Shown: positions 1 through 6,395 of the stretch, one piece after another
Position numbering within the stretch: position 1 is the stretch's first letter
How the letters are laid out: the number at the start of each line of letters is the position of its first letter
Source of the DNA: UBA6165 sp044233745
GTDB lineage: Bacteria; Bacteroidota; Bacteroidia; Flavobacteriales_D; Crocinitomicaceae
NCBI GenBank assembly: GCA_044233745.1
Contig: JBIIJN010000061.1
Location: 1-16,474, forward strand
DNA: 16,474 bases
Direction of reading: 5' to 3'
Notes under the pieces: model-generated
Told to the model about the DNA's origin: nothing
What the model saw: only the letters and a program-made list of their open reading frames with translations
The model's database searches: none
Position numbers and translations under genes: made by a program

Positions 1-1
1 T

Positions 2-622
2 GCTCAAAATGTCAATCAGCAATTTCGCTGTGTTATACAATCTGGTGCTTGTTCGGATACAACTGAAGTTGCGTTGCTTCAAGTTTGCGGAAGTATCCAA
101 TCTCAACCGAGTAATCAAAATACCTTGATAAGCAATAGTGCCCAATTCTCCTTGGCTTCTTCCGATCCGAATGCTACCTATCAATGGCAAACAAATCTGG
201 GTTTAGGCTTTCAAAACCTTACAGATGCGGGTCAATACAGCGGTTCCATCACAAACACGTTGAATGTGTCGAATGTAGCTCTAAGCAACAACAACCAACA
301 ATTCAGGTGTATTGTAAATTCGGGCTCATGCACAGACACATCGGATGTTGCACTATTAACTGTGGTTAATAATGTTGGTCTTGTCGAGCAAAACCAGATG
401 CAATTGTTCGTTTATCCAAATCCGACGAGTTCTATCATTACCATTGAAAACCCACAGGGGCTTATTTCGAATTTTGTTTTGGTTGACGCTTCTGGTCGCG
501 AAGTGCTTTCAGGAAAGCTTGAGGGAGAAACTACACTAAACCTTTCGTCATTTTCACCTGGCGCCTACACCATTTTGTTTGAAAATAAGGCGCTGCAAGA
601 ACTAAGGGTGATCAAGGAGTAA
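2..622 (+). CDS. Secreted Ig-like repeat protein, C-terminal part, with T9SS type A sorting domain (5' truncated)
   Basis: The frame is open from the left edge, so only the last 206 residues are visible. A TTG at 74 is in frame but is not the true start, because the coding repeat continues upstream of it. Residues 1-28 are the end of one Ig-like unit (QQFRC...SGACSDT..VALL). The same pattern returns about 80 residues later as QQFRC...SGSCTDT..VALL, so the protein has tandem beta-sandwich repeats of the kind found in surface adhesins and gliding or exo-proteins. The last 72 residues (135-206) start with LFVYPNPTSS and end in a beta-rich tail (YTILFENKALQELRVIKE). This is the type A C-terminal domain that directs proteins through the Bacteroidota type IX secretion system, where it is removed and the protein is anchored or released. 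The ligand or enzymatic role is set by the missing N-terminal part and cannot be told. Confidence 0.88.
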   Translation, partial: AQNVNQQFRCVIQSGACSDTTEVALLQVCGSIQSQPSNQNTLISNSAQFSLASSDPNATYQWQTNLGLGFQNLTDAGQYSGSITNTLNVSNVALSNNNQQFRCIVNSGSCTDTSDVALLTVVNNVGLVEQNQMQLFVYPNPTSSIITIENPQGLISNFVLVDASGREVLSGKLEGETTLNLSSFSPGAYTILFENKALQELRVIKE

Positions 623-1000
623 AACACAGAAGTCCAAGCAAGAGCAGCGCATTGGCAAAGGGATATTCTGTTTGAGCAAAGAAGACGCTAGGATAAGTCC
701 TATTCTGGTAATTTAAAAGCCCAAACACGCCAAAAATGTTACGTTTACAACATCTTTTCGCTTGTAGCTTATGCCGCTTACTGTGATTATATTCAATCAT
801 TGTAGTTTGGAGCGGCAAAGGCATATATTTTACATGTCACAAACAGTAATTTTTTGTTTTATAAGTTTTTAACTATATATATTGTAACAATTTTGTTTTG
901 CAAAATGTGTTTTCTGACCATGCATTGAAGGGAGTGGAGGTGTTCAAGAGGGGTTAGAGTATTTGATTCTCACTTGATTGAATGCGAAAAATCCGGAATC
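623..1000. other. Intergenic gap between convergent genes
   Basis: 378 bases between the stop of the T9SS-cargo gene and the stop of the SRPBCC gene. The right half is AT-rich, with a weak 6-bp hairpin ATTTTG/CAAAAT at 890-906. No strong terminator is visible. On the - strand there is a TAnnTTTG-like element (TGCCTTTG, one mismatch) near 800-820. It is followed by a 62-codon reading frame towards 612, which overlaps the end of the T9SS gene by 11 bases. I do not recognise that frame and do not call it a gene. No tRNA or rRNA was seen. Confidence 0.6.
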
Positions 1001-1405
1001 TTATTCCTCAAAACGCTTCTGTAACTTGTGCGACATGTAATCAAACAAATTGCCCATCGGTTTTTCGATCATCATTTTTAAGAATGCATTCACTTCACCG
1101 TTGAAAAGCAGATGACCTTTGCATGAATTTTCATCAACTGATTCGATGACAATATCAAGTGTAAATGGAAATGGAGCTCCTTCGCCAGAGACCATTTTTA
1201 TCTCAGTATTGGCAATGCGCTCTTCGACAACCAAAGGAATGGTCGCCATTTTTTGCACTTTGAATGAACAATGATCGGTGCTTGCTTTCCAATCGCTGAT
1301 TTTGTCTTGCGGCAAAAGATGAATGATGTTTTGGCAATCGCTCAGGAATGTGAAAACATCCGCTGCACTGGCATTGATTTGGGCTTCTTGACTTTTTAGT
1401 TGCAT
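1001..1405 (-). CDS. SRPBCC (START/Bet v 1-like) ligand-binding family protein
   Basis: 134 residues, the usual size for a single SRPBCC helix-grip domain. The N-terminus (MQLKSQEAQINASAADVFTFLSD) has the typical opening strand followed by the 'A..VF.FLSD' helix. The central strands (WKAS.DHCSFKVQ; PFTLDIVIESV) and the long C-terminal helix (MGNLFDYMSHKLQKRF) complete the fold, which forms a hydrophobic pocket. No enzymatic residues are recognisable and the ligand is unknown. The start lies only 4 bases beyond the pyrE stop, so it is very probably cotranscribed as the second gene of a pyrE operon. From memory, an SRPBCC gene next to pyrE and a divergent Nudix gene is a recurrent arrangement in Flavobacteriia. 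The name rests on fold and sequence pattern, not on a known function. Confidence 0.82.
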   Translation of the reverse strand: MQLKSQEAQINASAADVFTFLSDCQNIIHLLPQDKISDWKASTDHCSFKVQKMATIPLVVEERIANTEIKMVSGEGAPFPFTLDIVIESVDENSCKGHLLFNGEVNAFLKMMIEKPMGNLFDYMSHKLQKRFEE

Positions 1406-1409
1406 AGTT

Positions 1410-2054
1410 TTATTTTTTCCAAGTGGAAGGACTCAAACGCCATTCTCTCAATTCTTCAACATCTTTTTCTTGAATATAACCTGTTTCAACTGCTTTTTCA
1501 ATCAAGGTTTCATAATTGGTCAACGTAGCAAACGGACATTGTGCTTCAGCGAAATGTTCTTTGGCAATGTCAAATTGATAACTGAAAATAGCCACCAATC
1601 CTTTCACATTACAACCAGCTTCTTTCAAGGCTTCAACGGCTTTTAAGCTGCTGCCGCCCGTTGAAATCAAATCTTCAATAACCACAACAGTTTGTCCGGG
1701 TTCAAAATGTCCTTCAATTTGATTGGTCAAACCGTGACCTTTTGGCGAAGTACGCACATAAATAAAAGGCAAATCCAACTCCTGCGCCACCAAAGCACCT
1801 TGCGCAATGCCTCCAGTAGCCACGCCAGCAATCACATCTACTTTTCCATACAACTCCTCAATGGTTTGTGAATAGGCCTGACGGATGAAGGTTCTGATTT
1901 TCGGGTAACTCAAAGTAACTCGGTTGTCGCAGTAAATCGGAGAATTCCACCCAGAAGCCCAAGTGAAAGGTTGGTTGACATTCAGTTTAATTGCTTTTAT
2001 TTGCAGTAGAAATTCTGCCAATCGCAGAGCACGATCGTTATCCGGTGTAATCAT
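1410..2054 (-). CDS. pyrE: Orotate phosphoribosyltransferase
   Basis: Cytoplasmic enzyme of de novo pyrimidine synthesis. It joins orotate to PRPP to give orotidine 5'-monophosphate. From the ATG at 2054 the protein has 214 residues, the normal length. Visible signatures are the substrate-loop region FTWASGWNSPIYCDNR (30-45), the flexible-loop segment VRTSPKGHG (100-108), and the PRPP-binding motif VVVIEDLISTGGSS (123-136) with its acidic pair E127-D128 and TGG loop. An in-frame ATG at 2087 would add 11 residues (MPSIKTLYFCA). I prefer 2054 because that extension is the translation of the -7 promoter element and would lie upstream of transcription. It is the first gene of a two-gene unit with the SRPBCC gene and is divergent from the Nudix gene, with which its start codon overlaps. 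Confidence 0.95.
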   Translation of the reverse strand: MITPDNDRALRLAEFLLQIKAIKLNVNQPFTWASGWNSPIYCDNRVTLSYPKIRTFIRQAYSQTIEELYGKVDVIAGVATGGIAQGALVAQELDLPFIYVRTSPKGHGLTNQIEGHFEPGQTVVVIEDLISTGGSSLKAVEALKEAGCNVKGLVAIFSYQFDIAKEHFAEAQCPFATLTNYETLIEKAVETGYIQEKDVEELREWRLSPSTWKK

Positions 2055-2679
2055 GGCGCAAAAGTACAAAGTTTTTATTGATGGCAAGTGTTTGTTGATA
2101 ACAAGCCCTGAATTTTCTAATGAGTCATCCCAAGATTTTAAGTTTTACAACAACGTTGATTCTTTTTTGGAAGAAGAGTCGGTTTATGCTTTGCAAAATT
2201 CGAGTTGTATCGTTTGCGAAAATCCGAAAGAGGCGTTCAAAAAAATCAAAGAACAATTTGTTTTCATCAAAGCAGCCGGGGGAATCGTTGAATTTCAGGG
2301 CAAGTTTTTGTTTATCCACAGATTAGGGAAATGGGATTTGCCCAAAGGAAAAATGGATGAAGGCGAAAAACCGCGTGAAACAGCCTTGAGAGAAATCGCC
2401 GAGGAGTGCAATCTGACGGGTCATGCTATTGCTTACAAAATTGTGAACACCTATCACACTTATAAGCAAAATGGAGAAAATATCCTCAAAAAAACGGCTT
2501 GGTATCATTTGAATTTGATGGCTATGCCCAAGGAAAAATTAGCACCACAACAGGAAGAAGGCATCACGGAATTGCGTTGGTTTTCGTGGGGAGAATTGGA
2601 TGAAGTGCGCCAAAACACCTACGTTTCCATTTTGGATGTCTTGGATGAATTGGCTAAAATGCAAGGATTTGAGCGTTAA
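2053..2679 (+). CDS. Nudix hydrolase family protein
   Basis: 208 residues from the ATG at 2053. The frame stays open upstream, but that stretch is antisense to pyrE. Residues 1-70 form a poorly conserved N-terminal region. A Nudix fold follows, starting FIKAAGGIVEF. The Nudix box is at 99-121 (GX5EX7REUXEEXGU), with G99, E105, R113, E114 and the metal-binding E117-E118 present. The box's second glycine is replaced by N120 (EECNL). The downstream pattern WYHLNL...EGITELRWFSWGEL is typical of ADP-ribose or nucleotide-sugar type Nudix enzymes, but the substrate cannot be told. The box predicts Mg2+-dependent cleavage of a nucleoside diphosphate linked to a moiety X. It is divergent from pyrE. 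Its 3' end overlaps the acyltransferase reading frame, so the two are probably cotranscribed. Confidence 0.9.
   Translation: MAQKYKVFIDGKCLLITSPEFSNESSQDFKFYNNVDSFLEEESVYALQNSSCIVCENPKEAFKKIKEQFVFIKAAGGIVEFQGKFLFIHRLGKWDLPKGKMDEGEKPRETALREIAEECNLTGHAIAYKIVNTYHTYKQNGENILKKTAWYHLNLMAMPKEKLAPQQEEGITELRWFSWGELDEVRQNTYVSILDVLDELAKMQGFER
2059..2087 (-). promoter_or_regulatory. Probable pyrE promoter (Bacteroidota -33/-7 type)
   Basis: Read on the - strand there is TTG (2087-2085), an 18-base spacer, then TACTTTTG (2066-2059). This fits TTG-N17-23-TAnnTTTG, the primary-sigma promoter described for Flavobacterium and Bacteroides. Only four bases separate the -7 element from the pyrE ATG, so the transcript should start at or almost at the start codon. 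The whole promoter lies inside the first codons of the divergent Nudix gene. Confidence 0.7.
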
Positions 2680-3811
2680 GGATAAACCCTATTTCGACAA
2701 TTTGGATGTGCTGCGTTTTGTGGCTGCTTTTGCTGTTGTTGTGTTCCATTTGGGTCGCGATTTGCAAAATTATTTTTCAGAATACGCCATTTTTTCTGGG
2801 TTTGAATACATTTCAAAAATCACGGATAAAGGCGCATTGGGGGTGAATTTCTTTTTTGTTCTGAGCGGATTCCTCATCACCTATTTGATGTTTTGGGAGG
2901 TGAAAACGCGCAACACTTTTTCCTACAAGAATTTTTTGATTCGACGAACGCTGCGCATCTGGCCCTTGTATTTTTTGATTGTGCTCATTGGTTTTGTTTT
3001 GTTTCCCATGATATTTGAAGCCTATGAAACCACACACAAAGGCATCAATTATGTACTCTTTTTAGCCAATTTCGATGAAATCAAATACGGTGCTTCAGAC
3101 AGTATCAATTTCCTGACTTCACCTTGGTCTATTGCCGTGGAAGAACAATTCTACGTGGTTTGGGGACTTTTGGGCTTGCTTTTCTTCGGGCTCATGAAAC
3201 CCAATAAGGTCTTTCTGAAATATGCGGTGTATGCGCTTTTATGCGTTTCCCTGATATTTCGATGGATGCATTGGGAAGACGCCCGAGTTTTGTATTACCA
3301 CACCCTTTCCGTGATGCCCGACTTGCTCTACGGCTGTTTGCTGGCGGTTTATTGGGATAAAAATCCTGCTTTTTTTGATGGAATCAAGCAAGTTCCGAAG
3401 ACCAAAATTATGCTCGTTTATGCACTTGGCTTTTTGATGATTCTATTCAAAAACATCATTTTTTCTGGAAGCTTGGTCATTGTCGAGCGCTATGCCATTG
3501 CTTTGTTTTTCTGTTTTATTATTGTAGATCAAATTGTAAACGAACGCAAGATTTCATGGACATGGTTCCACAAAAGGGCACTGTATTTGGGCAAAATCTC
3601 TTATGGCATTTATATGTATCACTTGTTGGTGATGTTTCTTTTGCACGATTATCTTTTGCGAGACTTTGATTACAAGGGCTTTTCCAAAATAGATTTATTG
3701 CTCGGCGCAGTGCTTTATGTCCTTGCAGCGCCAATGATAACCGTTCTGCTCTCTTGGTTGAGTTACAAGTTTTTTGAAAAGCCTTTTTTGAAGTTGAAGG
3801 GAAGGTTTTAA
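2645..3811 (+). CDS. Acyltransferase 3 family integral membrane protein (OafA/YrhL-like)
   Basis: About 388 residues, normal for the single-domain acyltransferase-3 family, which O-acetylates or acylates cell-surface polysaccharides from the cytoplasmic membrane. It opens with NLDVLRFVAAFAVVVFHLGRD. H35 (numbered from 2645) is in the position of the conserved catalytic histidine. Later motifs are the family's GVNFFFVLSGFLITY, FLIRRTLRIWPLYF (100-110; conserved Arg) and SPWSIAVEEQFYVVW (159-173). About ten hydrophobic segments follow one another to a C-terminal SYKFFEKPF. The start is uncertain. The ATG at 2645 overlaps the Nudix gene by 35 bases, a TTG at 2669 by 11 bases, and an ATG at 2600 seems too far upstream. 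Any of these implies coupling with the Nudix gene. The acceptor is unknown. Confidence 0.88.
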   Translation: MNWLKCKDLSVKDKPYFDNLDVLRFVAAFAVVVFHLGRDLQNYFSEYAIFSGFEYISKITDKGALGVNFFFVLSGFLITYLMFWEVKTRNTFSYKNFLIRRTLRIWPLYFLIVLIGFVLFPMIFEAYETTHKGINYVLFLANFDEIKYGASDSINFLTSPWSIAVEEQFYVVWGLLGLLFFGLMKPNKVFLKYAVYALLCVSLIFRWMHWEDARVLYYHTLSVMPDLLYGCLLAVYWDKNPAFFDGIKQVPKTKIMLVYALGFLMILFKNIIFSGSLVIVERYAIALFFCFIIVDQIVNERKISWTWFHKRALYLGKISYGIYMYHLLVMFLLHDYLLRDFDYKGFSKIDLLLGAVLYVLAAPMITVLLSWLSYKFFEKPFLKLKGRF

Positions 3812-3852
3812 AAATCTCTCATTGAATAATCACCCCTTAAACCTCCCTTTAA
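3794..3852. terminator. Possible bidirectional terminator between convergent genes
   Basis: Two arms, TTGAAGGGAAGGTTT (3794-3808) and AAACCTCCCTTTAA (3839-3852), are reverse complements apart from one bulge and one mismatch. They span the stop codons of the two convergent genes (3811 and 3830). The loop is long (30 bases) and partly coding, so function is only suggested by placement. The similarity of the two protein ends (KGRF) comes from this palindrome. Confidence 0.35.
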
Positions 3853-4756
3853 TCGGTAAAAATCTTCCCACTTGCTCTTGGTATTTTTTATACATCGGAT
3901 ATTTTTCTGCAGAAACCCCTTCGCTGAAATCTGAGCTGCCTTTGAAAAGCAATACGAGGAGCAAGGCACCAGCTATCGACCAGTTGACCCAAAGTCCTGT
4001 TGCGGCAACCGAGAAGAAATAGAAAACAATCCAAATGCCTTGTTCTGCCGAATAGTTGGGGTGACGCATGTAGGCCCAAAGTCCTGTGTGCGTGAAGCCA
4101 ATTTGCTGCGCTGCGGTCAGTTTTTGTCCTTCACGTTTGGCTTTGTATTTGGCTTCCTGGAAGTCATATTGTTGCTGGTCGGCAATAAATTCAATGAGCA
4201 CCAAGAATAAGAATAGCAACGCCAAGAAATAGTCGAATCCACCCAAAGGCTCTGCCGAATCCATGGCTTTGAGGGCGGGTAGTGTAAAGAGCAGAATCAA
4301 GCCCATTTGGTAGCCCGAGATAAAGAACAAATTGAACGAAATCCAGCGCCACTTGGCTTGAAATTCTGGTTTCGCTCTCAAAATCGACCAACGATAATCT
4401 TCTTCGCCCTCCCAAAATTTAAGGGAATAACCGCCGCGTCGACCGAAATTATAGGTGAGTCGAGCAGCCCAAATGGTCACCAAAATCGCCATCAGCACCA
4501 TGCGTTGGTCATAGTCTGAGAAATGCGCAATAATCCAAACATAAGGCACGGGAATGATGCTCCAAAGTTTATCTACTTGACTGTAATTATCTGTTATCCA
4601 GCTTACTAAAAAAGTTAATGTCGCTGCAATGCCATAAGTCCAAAGTAAAACCTTCAAGGTTCGCATTTGCAAATCATTCAGTGGTTCGTCAAAATAAAAA
4701 GTAACTACAGGAACCACAAGCAAAGTAAAAAGGAGAAAGAGTACGGTTTTCCACAT
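3830..4756 (-). CDS. DUF1295 family membrane protein (steroid 5-alpha-reductase-like)
   Basis: 308 residues from the ATG at 4756, with about seven hydrophobic segments. Family signatures are SQVDKLWSIIPVPYVWII (59-76), the acidic-glutamine motif EFIADQQQYDF (189-199), and the nucleotide-binding-type C-terminal motif GLWAYMRHPNYSAEQGIW (225-242), which is shared with isoprenylcysteine methyltransferases and 5-alpha-reductases. A terminal Y-P-x-Y-x-x-Y segment follows. The fold suggests a membrane reductase or methyltransferase acting on a lipid-like substrate, but the reaction is unknown. An ATG at 4804 would extend the protein by 16 residues. I chose 4756 because a TAnnTTTG-like element, TATTTTCG (4788-4781, one mismatch), lies between the two and because MWKTVLFLLFTLLVVP is a natural first membrane segment. 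It is convergent with the acyltransferase. Confidence 0.85.
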   Translation of the reverse strand: MWKTVLFLLFTLLVVPVVTFYFDEPLNDLQMRTLKVLLWTYGIAATLTFLVSWITDNYSQVDKLWSIIPVPYVWIIAHFSDYDQRMVLMAILVTIWAARLTYNFGRRGGYSLKFWEGEEDYRWSILRAKPEFQAKWRWISFNLFFISGYQMGLILLFTLPALKAMDSAEPLGGFDYFLALLFLFLVLIEFIADQQQYDFQEAKYKAKREGQKLTAAQQIGFTHTGLWAYMRHPNYSAEQGIWIVFYFFSVAATGLWVNWSIAGALLLVLLFKGSSDFSEGVSAEKYPMYKKYQEQVGRFLPIKGRFKG

Positions 4757-4917
4757 GGTGATTAGTTTTTTATTGCGATGCGAAAATAAAAACTTTCGGT
4801 TCATGTGGATTACTAATTCAGCTCAAAATCAATAAAAAATGAACCTTATTTTGCGTCGAAATGAGCCGTATTTGTTTTTTGGAATAAAAAAAGGACAAGT
4901 CAATTGTGGAAAAGTGG

Positions 4918-5082
4918 TTATTTCAGCATGAAATTGACAATAGCCAAAAGCGCCAAAATTTGCCCCATCCAAAATACAAACATCCATTTGATGAGGTCTG
5001 ACTTAGTTTCAGCAATTTTGCTTTGCATGCTCGACATGTCTTGCTTCGTAGCTAAGATATCTTTCTGCGATTCAAATTTCAT
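4918..5082 (-). CDS. Small coiled-coil protein with C-terminal membrane anchor (CCDC90/DUF1640-like), possibly frameshifted
   Basis: 54 residues from the ATG at 5082. A heptad-rich helix with the family's LATKxD motif (MKFESQKDILATKQDMSSMQSKIAETKSD) runs into a single hydrophobic segment, LIKWMFVFWMGQILALLAIV, and a short FMLK end. This combination (LATK.D, then K-D-LIKWMF.FW.GQ) is typical of small CCDC90/DUF1640-like proteins that recur in bacterial genomes. Their function is unknown. The same frame is open upstream of 5082 but has no Met before a stop near 5149. An ATG at 5146 is one base out of frame with it. Deleting one A from the run at 5137-5140 would give a 75-residue protein starting MPNAYKNKAQEFVKQ. 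The gene is therefore either short or a recent frameshift pseudogene. It sits inside the repeat unit. Confidence 0.55.
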   Translation of the reverse strand: MKFESQKDILATKQDMSSMQSKIAETKSDLIKWMFVFWMGQILALLAIVNFMLK

Positions 5083-5160
5083 ATCAACAGTTTGTTCAAT
5101 TTGTTTAACAAATTCCTGCGCTTTGTTTTTATACGCATTTTGGCATTAGCCAGAGTAAAA

Positions 5161-5284
5161 GTCTTTGAGGAGAAAAGTTCCAAAGACAAGGCGTTTTATT
5201 TTTTGTTAATCAGGAGTTTACAATAGTAAATGACTGATGCAAAAAATTAAACAACGATGTATTTGGGAGTTTTCTTACAAAGAC
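5161..5284 (-). repeat. Imperfect palindrome, copy A (124 bp)
   Basis: Read on the - strand, it starts GTCTTTGTAAGAAAACTCC and ends TTTTCTCCTCAAAGAC. The outer arms are inverted repeats (GTCTTTG/CAAAGAC, then AGAAAA/TTTTCT). An inner pair, TTTTTTGCATCAG against CTGATTAACAAAAAA, pairs again with a bulge, so the whole repeat can fold as a long branched hairpin. Hand alignment with the copy at 12550-12674 gives about 108 identical columns of 125, with one gap. No open frame of note is seen within it. Confidence 0.75.
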
Positions 5285-5320
5285 AAAATAGTCGGAGGCT
5301 AACTTCAACGTTCATAATAG

Positions 5321-5355
5321 TAGGATTTAATTGGTTAGCACAAAACTAAATCCTA
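5321..5355. repeat. Perfect 9-bp inverted repeat downstream of serA
   Basis: TAGGATTTA (5321-5329) and TAAATCCTA (5347-5355) are exact reverse complements separated by 17 bases. The pair lies 56 bases past the serA stop. It could stabilise or end the serA transcript, but no T-run follows on the - strand, so a classical intrinsic terminator is not supported. 5356-5410 is AT-rich with nothing else recognised. Confidence 0.5.
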
Positions 5356-5410
5356 TTTATTAAACAACCAAATGTTTGACAAGTTATTTATCAAATATTT
5401 GCCAATATGC

Positions 5411-6370
5411 TTATTTAAATATCCCAATAATCGTTTCGGCCAACTCCAAACCTACGCGGTCTTGTGCTTCGTTTGTTGCGGCCCCAATGTGCGGTGTACA
5501 AGCAATTTTGGGGTGCGTCAAAAGGGCATTGTTGGGAGTGGGTTCGTTTTCGAAAACATCGAGTGCAGCAGCGGCAACTTTCCCTGAATCCAAAGCATCA
5601 ATGAGTGCTTGTTCGTCGATTACACCACCTCGGGCTGCATTGATGAGTCGAACACCATTTTTCATGAGCTCGAATTCTGCTCGGGAGATTACTGCGCTGC
5701 CATCTTTCTGCTTGGGCACATGGATCGAAATATAGTCGGCATGCGGCAATTCATCTGTCAAACAATCATTGGGAGTAATTGAAACAGAAATATTATCAAG
5801 CCCAATAATTGGAATTTTGATATTCACCGGCTCAGTTTGGAAGTCGATTGCGCGCACCTGCATTCCAGCGCCAAGTGCATAACCGGCAAGCGCTTGACCA
5901 ATTTTCCCAAAGCCAATAATCAACAGCGTTTTTCCTCTCAATTCAACACCTTTTGCATAGTTTTTCTTCAAAGTATCGAAAGTGTCGCAGCCATTGACAG
6001 GCATGTTTTTGAAAGAATCGTGCAGAAATCTTGAAAGTGAAAACATCTGACCCATCACCAATTCCGCTACCGATTGCGATGAAGCGCCAGGTGTATTGAT
6101 TACATGTAAACCTCTTTCTCGTGCATAGGCCACATCAATGTTGTCCATACCAACACCACCTCGACCAATTAGTTTTAGGGTTGGACAAGCGTCAATCAAA
6201 TCTTGACGTGCTGTTGTGGCGCTCCGAACCAGCAACATATCAATTTGCTGGAAGTTGATATAATCTATCAAGGCATTTTGGTCCACTTTATCTGTAATCA
6301 CAGTGAATCCAGCGTTTTCGAGCGTAGATTTTCCAATGGCAGAAATGCCGTCGTTGGCGAGTATTTTCAT
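5411..6370 (-). CDS. serA: D-3-phosphoglycerate dehydrogenase, short form (D-2-hydroxyacid dehydrogenase family)
   Basis: 319 residues. Catalyses the first step of serine synthesis, 3-phosphoglycerate + NAD+ to 3-phosphohydroxypyruvate. The Rossmann motif GFGKIG is at 153-158, with D176 at the end of the second strand, which favours NAD over NADP. The catalytic triad of the family is present: R247 in NAARGG, E276 in DVFENEP and H294 in PHIGAAT. The N-terminal substrate domain has the VRSAT and GRGGVGMDNID signatures. There is no C-terminal ACT or ASB regulatory domain, so serine feedback of the E. coli type is not expected. The serine-pathway assignment rests on its position 25 bases after serC. 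Sequence alone would also allow another 2-hydroxyacid dehydrogenase. Confidence 0.9.
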   Translation of the reverse strand: MKILANDGISAIGKSTLENAGFTVITDKVDQNALIDYINFQQIDMLLVRSATTARQDLIDACPTLKLIGRGGVGMDNIDVAYARERGLHVINTPGASSQSVAELVMGQMFSLSRFLHDSFKNMPVNGCDTFDTLKKNYAKGVELRGKTLLIIGFGKIGQALAGYALGAGMQVRAIDFQTEPVNIKIPIIGLDNISVSITPNDCLTDELPHADYISIHVPKQKDGSAVISRAEFELMKNGVRLINAARGGVIDEQALIDALDSGKVAAAALDVFENEPTPNNALLTHPKIACTPHIGAATNEAQDRVGLELAETIIGIFK

Positions 6371-6395
6371 GGTAAGAATAGTTAAAACAAATTGA

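Larger units (their letters stand above)
4894..5284 (-). mobile_element. Dispersed repeat unit, filled copy (palindrome + small coiled-coil/TM gene)
   Basis: On the - strand the unit begins with a 124-base imperfect palindrome (5284-5161), continues through the small gene, and ends with AATTGACTTGTC (4905-4894). The same palindrome and the same 12-base end occur at 12550-12692 on the other strand without the gene. The element lies 126 bases past the serA stop in the sense direction. It encodes no transposase, so any movement would depend on a factor in trans. The right boundary is well defined by the loss of similarity at GTCTTTG. The left boundary rests on the 12-base match only. Confidence 0.55.

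Noticed and set aside
612..824. 70-codon - strand reading frame in the first intergenic gap
   Set aside because: A -7-like element precedes an inner ATG, but the protein matches nothing I know and has no domain pattern. It is kept only as a note under the gap.
4904..5149. 81-codon + strand reading frame
   Set aside because: It is antisense to the coiled-coil/TM gene, which has recognisable family motifs. The + strand product (Cys-rich, no motif) has none.
5161..5284. Integron attC site
   Set aside because: The palindrome-plus-small-gene layout recalls a cassette, but the ends GTCTTTG/CAAAGAC do not fit the attC core sites GTTRRRY and RYYYAAC, and no integrase is in the window.
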